DNA of 64,000 nucleotides from JBCCDY01 sp039030555 (lineage in GTDB: Bacteria; Bacteroidota; Bacteroidia; Cytophagales; Cyclobacteriaceae), in the NCBI GenBank assembly GCA_039030555.1, contig JBCCDY010000009.1:1-64000 (forward strand), written 5' to 3'. The position numbers and the translations under genes are program-made. Every line of letters begins with the position of its first letter. Positions within the stretch are counted from its first letter, which is position 1. The notes beneath the pieces were generated by a model. It did not search any database, was not told the origin of the DNA, and saw only the letters and a program-made list of their open reading frames with translations. Shown piece after piece: positions 40,747 to 49,960 of this stretch.

Positions 40747-43215
40747 TCATTTAGACTCAATAGTCAGAGTCGTAGTCTCCAAGCCTTCAGCACTAGCCGT
40801 GATAGTAATTGAACCCGAGTCTTCAGTTGATTGTACCATCAAAAGACACATGCCATTGAATGCCTTTCTGTAGTTCACTTTATGAGGATCATGGTCTAAA
40901 GGATCACCATTTTCTACCCCAATAATTTTAGCCGGGCCATCTACTTCAAAATTGATCAGATTATCTGCATGAGGAACAAAATATCCATTTTCATCAAGTA
41001 CCCGCACCGTAATGTGTGCTACTGAATTTCCATTAGCTGCCAATGCTGTTTTATCCGAAGTGAGTTCAATTTTAGCTGAAGCCTCAGCAGTATGGTGAGT
41101 ATGACTAACCACCTCTCCATTTTTATAGGCTCGGGCTTCTAACTTTCCTGCTTGATAAGGCACCACCCATTCCAAATTCATTTTTCCCGTCATGGTCTTC
41201 GTACCCAATGAGGAATCGTTAAGAAGTAGTTCTACTGAATCTGCGTTAGAATATACCCAGACAGGTATAGATATCCCTTCTTTTCCTGACCATGTCCAAT
41301 GTGGTAAAACATGTACCATCAACTCTTCCGTCCACTGGCTTTTGTAGAAATAGTAGGTGTCTTTTGGGAAACCGCAAAGGTCAAGAATACCAAAGTTGAA
41401 AAACCTTGCCGGCCAACCCATATTCGATTCACCCAAGTAATCAAAGCCAGTCCAGCGAAATTCACCGGAAACATAAGCAAGACCATCCGTCCTTCTCCAA
41501 GAATCTCTAGCACTTAACCGTACGGAAGAGTTATCGTAAGAAGATGAGTAATAAGGTGAAGTTTCCGGAAAAACTTCTTCCTCCGTTAGGTCAGGTACTG
41601 GAATACCCTGGTGAGGAGCACGCATATACGATTTGGTTTTATATACACCCCTGGTCTGAAAGGTATGAGGAATTTCTGTGGCAATGAATTTACGGTCAGG
41701 ATAGATAGCTTTATCTCGTTCGTAAAACACCGATCCACCACCACCGTTGTAACCAGTTACATCTAGCAATGAAGCAAAGCCTGTTTCATTTGCTAGGTGA
41801 ATAAAACAGCACCCTGCAGTTACGGGCCGAGTACTATCTTCTTCTTTAACGATTTCCATCAGCTGCTTCAATCGTTCCGGGCCAGAGGCATAGCACTGAT
41901 CCGGTATCTCATTACCTACGCTCCAAATAAACACACTCGGGTGGTTCCGATCTCGCCTGATAACATCTCTTAAATCTTTCTCATGCCACTCCTTATAATA
42001 CTTATGATAGCCGTAAGGCACTTTTCCCTCATCCGTCTTTTCCTTTTCCCATGGCCAGGAGGCTATCCATTCGTCAAATATTTCATCCATCACCAAAAAG
42101 CCAAGACTATCACATAAATCATAAAACTCGGGCGCAAATGGGTTGTGAGAAGTTCGTAACGCATTTGCACCCATATCTTTCATAATTAAAAGCCTGCGTA
42201 GTAGCACGTCTTTTGGCACTGCAGCTCCAACCGGACCTGCATCATGATGGTTATTGACTCCTCTGACTTTTATATTGTTTTCATTAAGCCAAAACCCTGT
42301 TTCGCTATCAAAGCGAATAGAGCGGATACCAAATGTTTCAGTCTGTCTACTAAGTGTATCGCCATCAAGCACTAGCCTCGACTCCAGCTTATACAAATTC
42401 GGGTTTTCCGGAGACCATAACTTAGGGTGATCAACCATAAAATTGGCAGAAAACTGAACAGAATCTGTAGCGGGTACCGAAAACAAAGTTTTGTTTACTA
42501 GCCCCTTCTTCCCTTGTTGATCAATCAGGTAGGATAAGAGCTCAGCATTTTTCATTTGATTGTAGGAGTTACTTATTCCATAGGATACATTAACCTTAGC
42601 CTGCTCTTCACTTATATCCGTAGTTGTAATAAATGTCTCATCTGTGTTAAAGGCCAAACGATCGTGAACCAATAGCCATACATTACGATAGATACCACTA
42701 CCTGTGTACCATCGACTGTTCGGCTGTTCAGAATTATCAACTTTAACCGCAATCACATTATTTCCTTTTGTAAGGTGCGGTGTTAAATCATACTCAAAAG
42801 TAACATATCCATTGGGTCTTTTGCCGAGGTATTGTCCATTGATCCAGACTTCACTATTCATATAAACACCGTCGAATCGGATAAATACCTGTTTGTTTTT
42901 CCAAGCGGTATCCCATTGAAATGTTTTTCGGTACCATCCTATTCCAGTAGGTAAGTACCCACCCAAATTGCCAGATAAATGCATTTCTGAATAAGTTCCT
43001 TCAATACTCCAATCGTGTGGTAGATTGAGATTACGCCATGAACTATCATCAAACTCTGACAAAAAGCAATCTAAAGTATCTTTTTGATCAAATTTCCAAT
43101 CATCATTGAAGGCTTCTCTATCGATAAGTTCTTGTTCTTGCTTTGAACAGCTTATTACGGTGAAGAATAAAAAAAGGAAGGGTAGTCGAGTAAGAAATTG
43201 CGGTAAAGCATTCAT
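40747..43215 (-). CDS. Glycoside hydrolase family 2 enzyme (beta-galactosidase-like lipoprotein)
   Basis: An 822-residue exported GH2. The leader ends FTVISC, a lipoprotein site. Domains in order: sugar-binding jelly roll (about 30-195), Ig-like domain (about 200-300), TIM barrel (about 305-610), a DUF4982-type beta domain (about 620-710) and a C-terminal Ig/invasin-like domain (about 715-820). The acid/base is Glu436 in IWSVGNE and the probable nucleophile Glu514 in IATEIPHTFQTRG, aligned with the SETAS motif of Bacteroidota GH2s. Specificity (beta-galactosidase, glucuronidase or mannosidase) cannot be fixed. It is not in a recognisable SusCD locus. Confidence 0.92.
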   Translation of the reverse strand: MNALPQFLTRLPFLFLFFTVISCSKQEQELIDREAFNDDWKFDQKDTLDCFLSEFDDSSWRNLNLPHDWSIEGTYSEMHLSGNLGGYLPTGIGWYRKTFQWDTAWKNKQVFIRFDGVYMNSEVWINGQYLGKRPNGYVTFEYDLTPHLTKGNNVIAVKVDNSEQPNSRWYTGSGIYRNVWLLVHDRLAFNTDETFITTTDISEEQAKVNVSYGISNSYNQMKNAELLSYLIDQQGKKGLVNKTLFSVPATDSVQFSANFMVDHPKLWSPENPNLYKLESRLVLDGDTLSRQTETFGIRSIRFDSETGFWLNENNIKVRGVNNHHDAGPVGAAVPKDVLLRRLLIMKDMGANALRTSHNPFAPEFYDLCDSLGFLVMDEIFDEWIASWPWEKEKTDEGKVPYGYHKYYKEWHEKDLRDVIRRDRNHPSVFIWSVGNEIPDQCYASGPERLKQLMEIVKEEDSTRPVTAGCCFIHLANETGFASLLDVTGYNGGGGSVFYERDKAIYPDRKFIATEIPHTFQTRGVYKTKSYMRAPHQGIPVPDLTEEEVFPETSPYYSSSYDNSSVRLSARDSWRRTDGLAYVSGEFRWTGFDYLGESNMGWPARFFNFGILDLCGFPKDTYYFYKSQWTEELMVHVLPHWTWSGKEGISIPVWVYSNADSVELLLNDSSLGTKTMTGKMNLEWVVPYQAGKLEARAYKNGEVVSHTHHTAEASAKIELTSDKTALAANGNSVAHITVRVLDENGYFVPHADNLINFEVDGPAKIIGVENGDPLDHDPHKVNYRKAFNGMCLLMVQSTEDSGSITITASAEGLETTTLTIESK

Positions 43216-43588
43216 TGGGTTGATGATAGGAAAAGAATTTATGCCAAGTATCCTGCACTAGTGGCATTACAGTTTTTATTTCCTTTTGCCTTCGTGGGTT
43301 TGTTGATCAAACAATCGATCTTAAGGACAATAAGTGGAGGTTTTTAGATGATGAGATTTAGGGTTTAGATTCTGATCCGTCAACCGACAGATCAGAATGA
43401 CTGTATCTGTTAAGTTCCAAGGTAAACTTAACGAAATGTCACCTAATTTGGCTTAAAGGCTAGTTCATTGCGTCATCCTGAGTGTAACGAAGGATCTATT
43501 TCTTGACGGTTACCAACTAGATGCTTCACTCCATTCAGCATGACGGTCTTCGTAAACTTTGTATGGAAAGAAGAGGCTTTTTTCCTCA
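43216..43588. other. Gene-free interval with hairpin and dispersed repeat
   Basis: These 373 bp upstream of the GH2 gene contain no credible coding frame. A hairpin with perfect 9-bp arms ATTCTGATC / GATCAGAAT lies at 43369-43398, and copy B of the dispersed repeat occupies 43470-43545. The GH2 promoter should lie between about 43216 and 43300, but no TAnnTTTG box was seen. Confidence 0.55.
43470..43545. repeat. Dispersed intergenic repeat (copy B)
   Basis: Starts GCGTCATCCTGAGTG and ends CCATTCAGCATGACG, close to copy A at 40445-40521 across its length. A solo half-like relic with CTTCACTACGTTCAAAATGACG lies at about 56431-56453. All copies are intergenic. Confidence 0.7.
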
Positions 43589-43990
43589 CTATTCTTTGAG
43601 CTTCCTTCTTTGATAATCCCTGAAATTCAACGCTATGGAAAGGATAAAACAGATTGAAAACACAACGGTAACTCCTGTATCGACCCATGATATTGGAAGA
43701 TCGAGACCTATGGTTTCCTGAATAAGAAAATGTATGTAAGAATTGGAATTTGGAGGTGTTCCAAGTACTCTACGAACATCCCAATGCCAGTCAGTGAGGA
43801 AGCAATAACCAAAGCCATACCAAATTCCCATCACAGACCATGAAAACAAGGTAAGGAGAACTGTTACCAGGTGTGCTAACCTCGTTTTTAGCCAAATCCA
43901 TCCTAGTATATTAAACAAGGTGAATACGGAATGAAATATCAGAAAGAAGTAATCCAGAAGGGTAAGTGTGCTGTGGCTTAGATCTTCCAT
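43589..43990 (-). CDS. DUF2784 family membrane protein
   Basis: A 133-residue protein with four predicted membrane helices: about 8-30, 40-60, 85-100 (less clear) and 102-123. The motifs LDYFFLIFHSVFTLFNILGWIW at the start and GIWYGFGYCFLTDWHWDVRR in the middle are the DUF2784 signature. Function unknown for the family. It has a basic C-terminus (RDYQRRKLKE) on the expected cytoplasmic side. It stands alone between two repeat-containing or AT-rich gaps. Confidence 0.85.
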   Translation of the reverse strand: MEDLSHSTLTLLDYFFLIFHSVFTLFNILGWIWLKTRLAHLVTVLLTLFSWSVMGIWYGFGYCFLTDWHWDVRRVLGTPPNSNSYIHFLIQETIGLDLPISWVDTGVTVVFSICFILSIALNFRDYQRRKLKE

Positions 43991-44113
43991 GAATATTTTA
44001 AAATATAGTCAGATAGATGCAACAATAGCTATGCCATTATCTTTTTTTTATGACTCTGTACGGCCTTTTGTATGTGCCTTTTTATTATTGGGATTACCTA
44101 CTATTTCGTATGA

Positions 44114-44797
44114 TCAATGCACATGAAAGTAGCCGTATAATTGATAGACAAACAAACTTATACCTACTAATACCAGGTACCAACTCACTGCTTTGTAAAA
44201 AGCAGGAAACTGTTTTTGTTTTCTTGAAAACGTTATCACAAAAACAATGGGAATTAATGCCAGCACTTGCCCTACTTCTACGCCCAGATTAAAGCACAAG
44301 ATTTTTACCAGAAACTGCTCCTGTCCTATGTCAAAGGACTGTAAGCGGGTAGAAAGCCCAAAACCATGAATCAATCCAAACAGGCCTACCATCAAAAGTA
44401 AATTGGGCGATTTTACTTTCAATTTTTCAAAACCACTCAAATTCTCAAACCCCTTATACAAAACACTTAGCGCTATAATAGCATCCACCAGATGTTCATT
44501 AGCTGTAATCCCCATGTAGGTGGCACTTATTAAGGTAATACAATGCCCCACGGTAAATATGGTAATGAACTTTATGATGTCTTTAAAACTGTTCAAATAG
44601 AATACAACACCAGCCAGAAACAGTAAGTGGTCGTAGCCTGTTAGCATGTGTGTAGCACCTACCTGAATGTAAGCCCATAAACTACCATTGCGCAAAAGCT
44701 CCTGATCAGCACTTGTAACTGCATGGGCAAATCCTAGAATGGGAAGGAACACTAAGAACAAAGAAAGCCCTTGCTTCACGTATACGGGCTTCATCAA
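44114..44797 (-). CDS. HupE/UreJ family membrane protein
   Basis: A 227-residue protein with a leader (about 10-27) and six membrane helices. The family motif is GATHMLTGYDHLLFLAGVVFY followed by FTVGHCITLI, with His residues lining the channel, and FGLIHGFGLS in the fifth segment. HupE and UreJ proteins are Ni or Co permeases, but related HupE/UreJ_2 members in Bacteroidota have unknown cargo. Its start overlaps the stop of the His-rich DUF4198 gene by 4 bp, so the two probably act together in metal handling. Confidence 0.88.
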   Translation of the reverse strand: MMKPVYVKQGLSLFLVFLPILGFAHAVTSADQELLRNGSLWAYIQVGATHMLTGYDHLLFLAGVVFYLNSFKDIIKFITIFTVGHCITLISATYMGITANEHLVDAIIALSVLYKGFENLSGFEKLKVKSPNLLLMVGLFGLIHGFGLSTRLQSFDIGQEQFLVKILCFNLGVEVGQVLALIPIVFVITFSRKQKQFPAFYKAVSWYLVLVGISLFVYQLYGYFHVH

Positions 44798-46023
44798 TTC
44801 TTCTTTCTAAAGATCAAAAATAGCAGCCCAATAACGAGGAAGCTGACGAGTACAAATACCCAGACAGGAATTTCACCCTCATGGTCATAATCATCGTGCG
44901 TATGTGTGCTTGCATCATGCTTATGGTTCACCTCGAACGTTAGTGTGGCCCATTTGGATTGATGGGTTAATTCAGCACTATCGGTGATGTTAACCATGTG
45001 AATGGTTCGAAGATAATAGATGCCTTCTTCCGATAGGTTTACGAGAACTACTCCTTGATCATTAGTACGTAACTGTTGACCGCTGGTGTGCGTGTGTTCT
45101 TCTTCCGGCTTTGGTTTATCATCATGGAGCCTGTGTTTATTGTCTTCATGACTATGCTTGTGGGAGTGTTTTTTTCCGTCATGTTCATGCTCATGTGTAT
45201 GGGAATGTTTTTTATCCTGGTGTTCATGGCTATGCTCATCGTCCACATTATTGTGCTCATGTGAGTGTTTTTTTCTATCGTGTTCATGTTCATGACTGTG
45301 TGCCTTGTCCTGTTTTTGCTCATCTGAAATGGCTACATCCTCATGGGTATGGGTGCCCTTGATATGGTTAGCATACACAAGCTGGTTAGAGAGTGGTCTA
45401 CCATCTAGCAATAGCTTTACCTCCAACTTATCACCGCTGTATTTTTCGTAGGGATTTGCTTGTGGAATAAACTCAATGGGGTAGCCTAGCACGGTTTTCC
45501 AGTCATCTGTTTTGATATCTCCAACTTGATAAATGGCTTTCACATGTTTTTGATAACTCTCTACCGCATCTCGATTTAATAGATTGTTATTAGTACGATA
45601 CTCAAGCATATCTAAAACGCCATCGTGTTTGAGGTACTTGTTAAACTTATCGGCGGTGAGTTCTATATTCCTAGCCTTAGTTGAAACGCCGACTATATAG
45701 GTTCCCGCCTCACTGGTATTAAAAGTTAGTTGCGTTATAGTGCTGTCCTGGTCTTTCCATTGGTCCGGATTGATGGCTATTCTTTCTCCTTGAGTAACAA
45801 GAGAAGCATCCAGCATACGATCTCTTGAGATTATGTTTTCGCTTTTTTCAAAAGTTCCATTATAAAGGCTTAAAGTTGCTTCTTGATTAGGTTGCAAGAA
45901 GTAAGTTTCCATTTTTATGTATAAATCGTGACTGCATAATACCATGAAGGCTAAAAACAGGTATAAGAGTTTATGAAACCGACCTTTAAATTCCTTGCTT
46001 AGCATTCTTAAGTTAAATTTCAT
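44794..46023 (-). CDS. His-rich DUF4198-type exported, membrane-anchored protein
   Basis: A 409-residue protein. After a leader it begins SHDLYIKMETYFLQPNQEATLSLYNGTF, as DUF4198 domains do (an extracellular domain linked to Ni/Co or other metal uptake). Between about residues 235 and 310 is a run of HSHEHEHDRKKHSHEHNN-type repeats containing several dozen His with Asp, Glu and Lys. A second His cluster (NHKHDASTHTHDDYDHEG) precedes a single C-terminal membrane helix (about 383-402). This is a high-capacity metal-binding array. It is coupled to the HupE/UreJ gene by a 4-bp overlap. Which metal is bound cannot be said. Confidence 0.85.
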   Translation of the reverse strand: MKFNLRMLSKEFKGRFHKLLYLFLAFMVLCSHDLYIKMETYFLQPNQEATLSLYNGTFEKSENIISRDRMLDASLVTQGERIAINPDQWKDQDSTITQLTFNTSEAGTYIVGVSTKARNIELTADKFNKYLKHDGVLDMLEYRTNNNLLNRDAVESYQKHVKAIYQVGDIKTDDWKTVLGYPIEFIPQANPYEKYSGDKLEVKLLLDGRPLSNQLVYANHIKGTHTHEDVAISDEQKQDKAHSHEHEHDRKKHSHEHNNVDDEHSHEHQDKKHSHTHEHEHDGKKHSHKHSHEDNKHRLHDDKPKPEEEHTHTSGQQLRTNDQGVVLVNLSEEGIYYLRTIHMVNITDSAELTHQSKWATLTFEVNHKHDASTHTHDDYDHEGEIPVWVFVLVSFLVIGLLFLIFRKKN

Positions 46024-46245
46024 TTTTACTATTTGATAGTTTGTTTCTAATTCATTAATAACATCATTTAATATATGGCCTGTAGAGTAATAGTTAAAAG
46101 CAATAAGCTTTCAAGTTTCCTCTAAGCTAAAATGCTGTATTCTATTTTAAATATTCATTCTTGAATCTAATCGACGATCTGATGCTGTTCTTAAATAACA
46201 CTAACTATTGATAACCAACGAACGCTCTATTTGCTATGTATTGTG

Positions 46246-47023
46246 TCATATTAATTTCCCTACGAGTTGGATAATTAAGTCGCTTTGATGTCTTTTGGTC
46301 GCTTCCTGATTTTTTAATTGATCTTCTAGTTGTCTGTCAAAGTGATTAGTCCACCATTTTAAGTCTTGCACTAATTTATTAATTGATACATTTTGTTTTT
46401 CAAAATAGAAGTCAGGTTTTATCCCCTTTCTTGCAATTCCTGTAAACTCCATTTGATGAATGAACTTGTCTAATTCATTTTCAATAGGGTTTGTTAAAGT
46501 CATAGAAACCTTATTTCGATGCGTGAAAAAATCTGAATAAATTGTTGATACTTTAATGGTATTATTTTCGGAATATCTCTTTTTCCAACTAAGACTGCCA
46601 TAAATTGGGTAGTTTTCTGTTTTCAGAATTTGAGAAAGCCTTTCATCAATATGTTGGTTTGAATCCCTCAGTGTTCTAGCTTTCAATATTTCTTGAAAAT
46701 ATGGCTCGTTATTTTTAAGGTTGAATTCTCTTTTTTGAAATTTTATAGAAAATCACGGAATTACTAATCAAAGACCAAACATCTAAAAAAATTTCAGGAT
46801 AATCTTTTTGTGAAATTTTGACTTTATCTGCCAATAGACTAAGATTCGATTTAAGTCTACTGTATGAAATATCACAAATGTCAAGACTGAAACGAATTGA
46901 GTCAAAAACCACTACCTGTTTTGGGTCAATAATGACTGGTGGATTTCGAAGATATGAATTGTTTGACAGTATCATTTTCAAATTATGGTACAACATCCAT
47001 ATAAATATTGACACCTTATACAT
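46246..47023 (-). pseudogene. Frameshifted gene for a protein of unknown function
   Basis: Two minus-strand frames join into one: 46715-47023 (102 residues) and 46246-46686 (146 residues from a TTG). The downstream frame is open back to about 46740 and reads KREFNLKNNEPYFQEILKARTL. Removing one A from the six-A run at about 46731-46736 fuses ...SVIFYKISK with KREFNL..., giving about 255 residues. The protein has no signal peptide, no membrane helix and no family I know; the second half is Lys/Trp-containing and helical. The indel could be genuine or a homopolymer error. The start may be the ATG at 46975, since ATG 47023 lies in a hairpin loop. Confidence 0.6.
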
Positions 47024-47040
47024 AATAAAGGTGTCAATAT
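47005..47040. promoter_or_regulatory. 13-bp inverted repeat downstream of arsA-like gene
   Basis: ATATTGACACCTT (47005-47017) and AAGGTGTCAATAT (47028-47040) are exact complements around a 10-nt loop. The hairpin lies 37 bp beyond the stop of the ArsA-type gene and covers the first ATG of the frameshifted gene. No U-run follows on the minus strand, so it may be an operator or an attenuating structure rather than an intrinsic terminator. Confidence 0.55.
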
Positions 47041-47077
47041 TTCAGGGTAATGATACCTTTTCTAGCTAAAGGATAAT

Positions 47078-48244
47078 CTAAGCCTTCTCGAAAAAGATAC
47101 ATAACCAGCCATCTTTAATGCTGGATTCCTTAATGTGGAAGTAGGTCAGGAATTTGGGTAAAAAGTAATTCAGGCGCCGGTTTTCAAGTTGCACAATCAA
47201 TTGGTCTCCAATTTGACTGGTCTTACAATTCATCTCTTCAACAAAGGGTAATTTGATCTTTATAATATAGAGATCATCTTCAGATTCAACCTTGTAGGTA
47301 GGTTCATGATAAAATATCTGTGAAGGGTCACTATCTACATACATCTCATCGGCCATGATCTGTAGTCGCTCCATACCAAATACTTCTTTTAGTTGGTGTG
47401 AAATTTTGAATATAGGCAAGGGGGCAAATGATGAATTGATGTTATAGAGATGCTCTTTTTGGGTTTTTAGGTATTCTTCCCATTTGCTTCCCAGATCTTC
47501 TTCAATCAACCTGTTTATGATCACGCAATCGACATTGTAGCCATACATTTGAAGGTAGGAGTAAGCCCTTTTAGTCTCTTTGATCACCATTTTTTCCGGG
47601 TTCATCACCAACCTAACGGAACAAACTTCCGGGTCTGTGAGTACTTCATGAATACCTTTCAATTCTTCCAGTAATTCCTGCAATTCTTTATAGCCTCGGT
47701 CCAGTGGAATTCCAGTCGTTTTTCGTACCGCATAACCCACTGACTTAACCGCTAATTTTTGGAAAGGGAATGCTTTGGTGACCCACCATTCGGTTATCTG
47801 AGGAAGTGTTAAGAAAGTTAGTGTTTCGCCGGTAGGGGCGCTATCTACGATGATCAGGTCATATTCATCGGAATGATAAAATTGGTTCAGCCAGAGTAGA
47901 GCAGAAGCTTCCTCCATACCCGGGATGGCAGCAAGCTCTTCGGCAGCTATTTCATTGATGCCCTGCCATTTAAAAACGAGCAAAAGGAGCTCACGGATGT
48001 TTCCCCAATACTTCTTCATGGAGTAATACATATCGATCTCCTGGGCATAAAGCTTATCTGCTACTTTTATCGGTTCCGGCCCCAATTTTGTGTCAAGTGC
48101 ATCTGCCAGGCTGTGTGCTGGATCAGACGACATGATGAGTGTCCGATATCCCATTTCTGCTGCTTTTATGGCCGAAGCAGCAGCACAGGAAGTTTTCCCT
48201 ACACCTCCTTTTCCGGTAAATAAAAGTATTCTTTTAGCACTCAA
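47078..48244 (-). CDS. ArsA/GET3-family ATPase with C-terminal HSP20-like domain
   Basis: A 388-residue P-loop ATPase: GKGGVGKTSCAAASA (about 10-24) is the deviant Walker A with the signature Lys, DPAHSLADAL is the switch I segment and DSAPTGETL the switch II. It lacks the arsenic-binding Cys trio, and residues about 315-388 (DLYIIKIKLPFVEEMNC...DQLIVQLENRRLNYFLPK) form the alpha-crystallin-like ArsA_HSP20 domain. Such proteins are not proven arsenic pumps; a role in handling tail-anchored or other client proteins is suggested by GET3 homology. No arsB, arsC or arsR is nearby. Confidence 0.88.
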   Translation of the reverse strand: MSAKRILLFTGKGGVGKTSCAAASAIKAAEMGYRTLIMSSDPAHSLADALDTKLGPEPIKVADKLYAQEIDMYYSMKKYWGNIRELLLLVFKWQGINEIAAEELAAIPGMEEASALLWLNQFYHSDEYDLIIVDSAPTGETLTFLTLPQITEWWVTKAFPFQKLAVKSVGYAVRKTTGIPLDRGYKELQELLEELKGIHEVLTDPEVCSVRLVMNPEKMVIKETKRAYSYLQMYGYNVDCVIINRLIEEDLGSKWEEYLKTQKEHLYNINSSFAPLPIFKISHQLKEVFGMERLQIMADEMYVDSDPSQIFYHEPTYKVESEDDLYIIKIKLPFVEEMNCKTSQIGDQLIVQLENRRLNYFLPKFLTYFHIKESSIKDGWLCIFFEKA

Positions 48245-48557
48245 ATTACTAGGTTTTCATTTGGATTGAAATGAACTGTTTTAAAAACCAGCTTTTCATA
48301 AAGCTATGTTTTCTATGAGCTATTGCCAATAAATATATAGAGTTTTAGTAGCTGTAGAATTGAACTTATATCTATAGAAAAGATTGATTTATACCAACAA
48401 AGAGAGATCACACCTCATGGTTATAGAGCATACCAACCAAAATTCCAAGGAAATCTCTTCCATTTAGATTTTAACCAGGTGTGCTAATGAAAAAAAGGAG
48501 TCGCGTAAAGCCATACATGATCTATCAACTTAATCTTATATATTCCTGATACAAAAA
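48245..48557. other. Divergent intergenic region without visible genes
   Basis: This 313-bp AT-rich space lies between the divergent ArsA-type and M20 genes and must contain both promoters. The only structure seen is a weak long-range repeat CACACCT / AGGTGTG (48410-48484). No TAnnTTTG box or open frame longer than about 20 codons was found. Confidence 0.5.
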
Positions 48558-48563
48558 GTGATT

Positions 48564-49847
48564 ATGAAAAAATTATATCTTTTAGCGGTACTATTAATCC
48601 TGTTTTCTTATAAACTGAAAGCTCAGAAAGTAGATGCAAAACGTATGGAAAGCAGGATTTTGGCTCTCGGAGAATTCGGAAAAAACCCTCAGGGAGGTGT
48701 AACCAGGCTGGCTTTTTCCGAAGAAGACCTCGAAGCAAGGGAGTACACAATTTCTTTAATGGAAAAGGCTGGACTATCGGTTAGAATCGATGCTGCCGGA
48801 AACATTATCGGAAGACGAAAGGGGAAAAAGGATGATAAACCAGTGATCATTTTTGGTTCGCATATCGATTCCGTTCCCTTGGGGGGTAATTATGATGGTG
48901 ATGTTGGAGTCATTGGAGCAATCGAGGTTATTGAGATGATGAACAAGAATAATATCCACACCACTCACCCACTAGAGGTTATTGTTTTTTGTAACGAAGA
49001 AGGTGGACTTGTCGGGAGCAGTGCGGTTTCAGGAGCATTATCACCAGAAGGCCTAAAGGTTAAAAGCCAGGTGGGTTTGACGATGGCGGAAGGAATACGA
49101 AAAATTGGAGGGAACCCGGATAAAATCCATGAAGCGATCAGAAATCCCGAGGAACTTAAAGCATTTGTTGAATTGCATATCGAACAAGGGAGTATTCTTT
49201 ATGATGAAGGGCTGGAAATAGGTGTTGTAGAAGGTATAGTAGGAATAGGCTGGTGGGATATAAGCATTGAGGGTTTTGCAAACCACGCTGGAACGACACC
49301 AATGGATAAAAGAAAGGATGCCATGGTAGCTGCTTCGGAGCTGATTCTGGATATTAACAGTATTGCTACTACAACTCCGGGAAAGCAGGTAGCAACCGTT
49401 GGCAGAATAGAAGCTAAGCCAGGGGCGCCGAATGTGATCCCTGGTGAAGTAGTCATGAGCCTTGAAATTCGTGACCTTTCCCAGGAAAAGATTGACCAGA
49501 TATTCAAGGATATAAAAACGGCCTCGCAGGAGATTGAAAAGAAATATGATGTACAGATTAGTTTTGAGGAGATCGAGCTGAATATTGCTCCCGCACCGAC
49601 GGATGTCACTATCAGAAGTCTTATTGTCGAGTCAGCTAAAGAATCAGGATTTAAATATAAGCTCATGCCAAGTGGAGCAGGTCATGATGCTCAGGATATG
49701 GCTAAAATTACCCCTACAGCCATGATTTTTGTTCCAAGTGTCAATGGAATTAGCCATTCGCCGGAGGAGTTTACAACACCTTCTGATATGGCCAATGGAG
49801 CTACAGTATTGTATCATACTATTCTCAAAATAGATAAGATAAAATAG
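48564..49847 (+). CDS. M20-family Zn-dependent amidohydrolase (allantoate/N-carbamoyl-amino-acid hydrolase-like), exported
   Basis: A 427-residue enzyme from ATG 48564 (GTG 48558 adds two residues). A signal peptide (to about KLKAQ) precedes the M20 catalytic domain. Metal-site residues are visible as GSHIDSVPLGGNYDGDVGVIGAIE (His and bridging Asp), CNEEGG (Glu-Glu), VELHIEQGSIL (His) and the late GHDAQDM (His). The dimerisation lid carries the family NHAGTTPMDKRKDA motif. The allantoate amidohydrolase/hydantoinase/carbamoylase subfamily cleaves N-carbamoyl or ureido bonds. Export makes degradation of extracellular ureido compounds or peptides plausible; substrate unproven. Confidence 0.9.
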   Translation: MKKLYLLAVLLILFSYKLKAQKVDAKRMESRILALGEFGKNPQGGVTRLAFSEEDLEAREYTISLMEKAGLSVRIDAAGNIIGRRKGKKDDKPVIIFGSHIDSVPLGGNYDGDVGVIGAIEVIEMMNKNNIHTTHPLEVIVFCNEEGGLVGSSAVSGALSPEGLKVKSQVGLTMAEGIRKIGGNPDKIHEAIRNPEELKAFVELHIEQGSILYDEGLEIGVVEGIVGIGWWDISIEGFANHAGTTPMDKRKDAMVAASELILDINSIATTTPGKQVATVGRIEAKPGAPNVIPGEVVMSLEIRDLSQEKIDQIFKDIKTASQEIEKKYDVQISFEEIELNIAPAPTDVTIRSLIVESAKESGFKYKLMPSGAGHDAQDMAKITPTAMIFVPSVNGISHSPEEFTTPSDMANGATVLYHTILKIDKIK

Positions 49848-49960
49848 GGTGAATTCTATGGTATAGGACATGTCTTCACACTCGACTTTGAGTACTTGTT
49901 ATGGGTTTTCCAACCTTCAAGATTGAACCAGTGTCTAAAGAGAAATCACATTTTTATCTA

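Noticed and set aside
45048..45362. Several His/Met-rich frames overlapping the DUF4198 gene on both strands
   Set aside because: They are other-frame readings of the HSHEHEHD-coding repeats and have no independent support.
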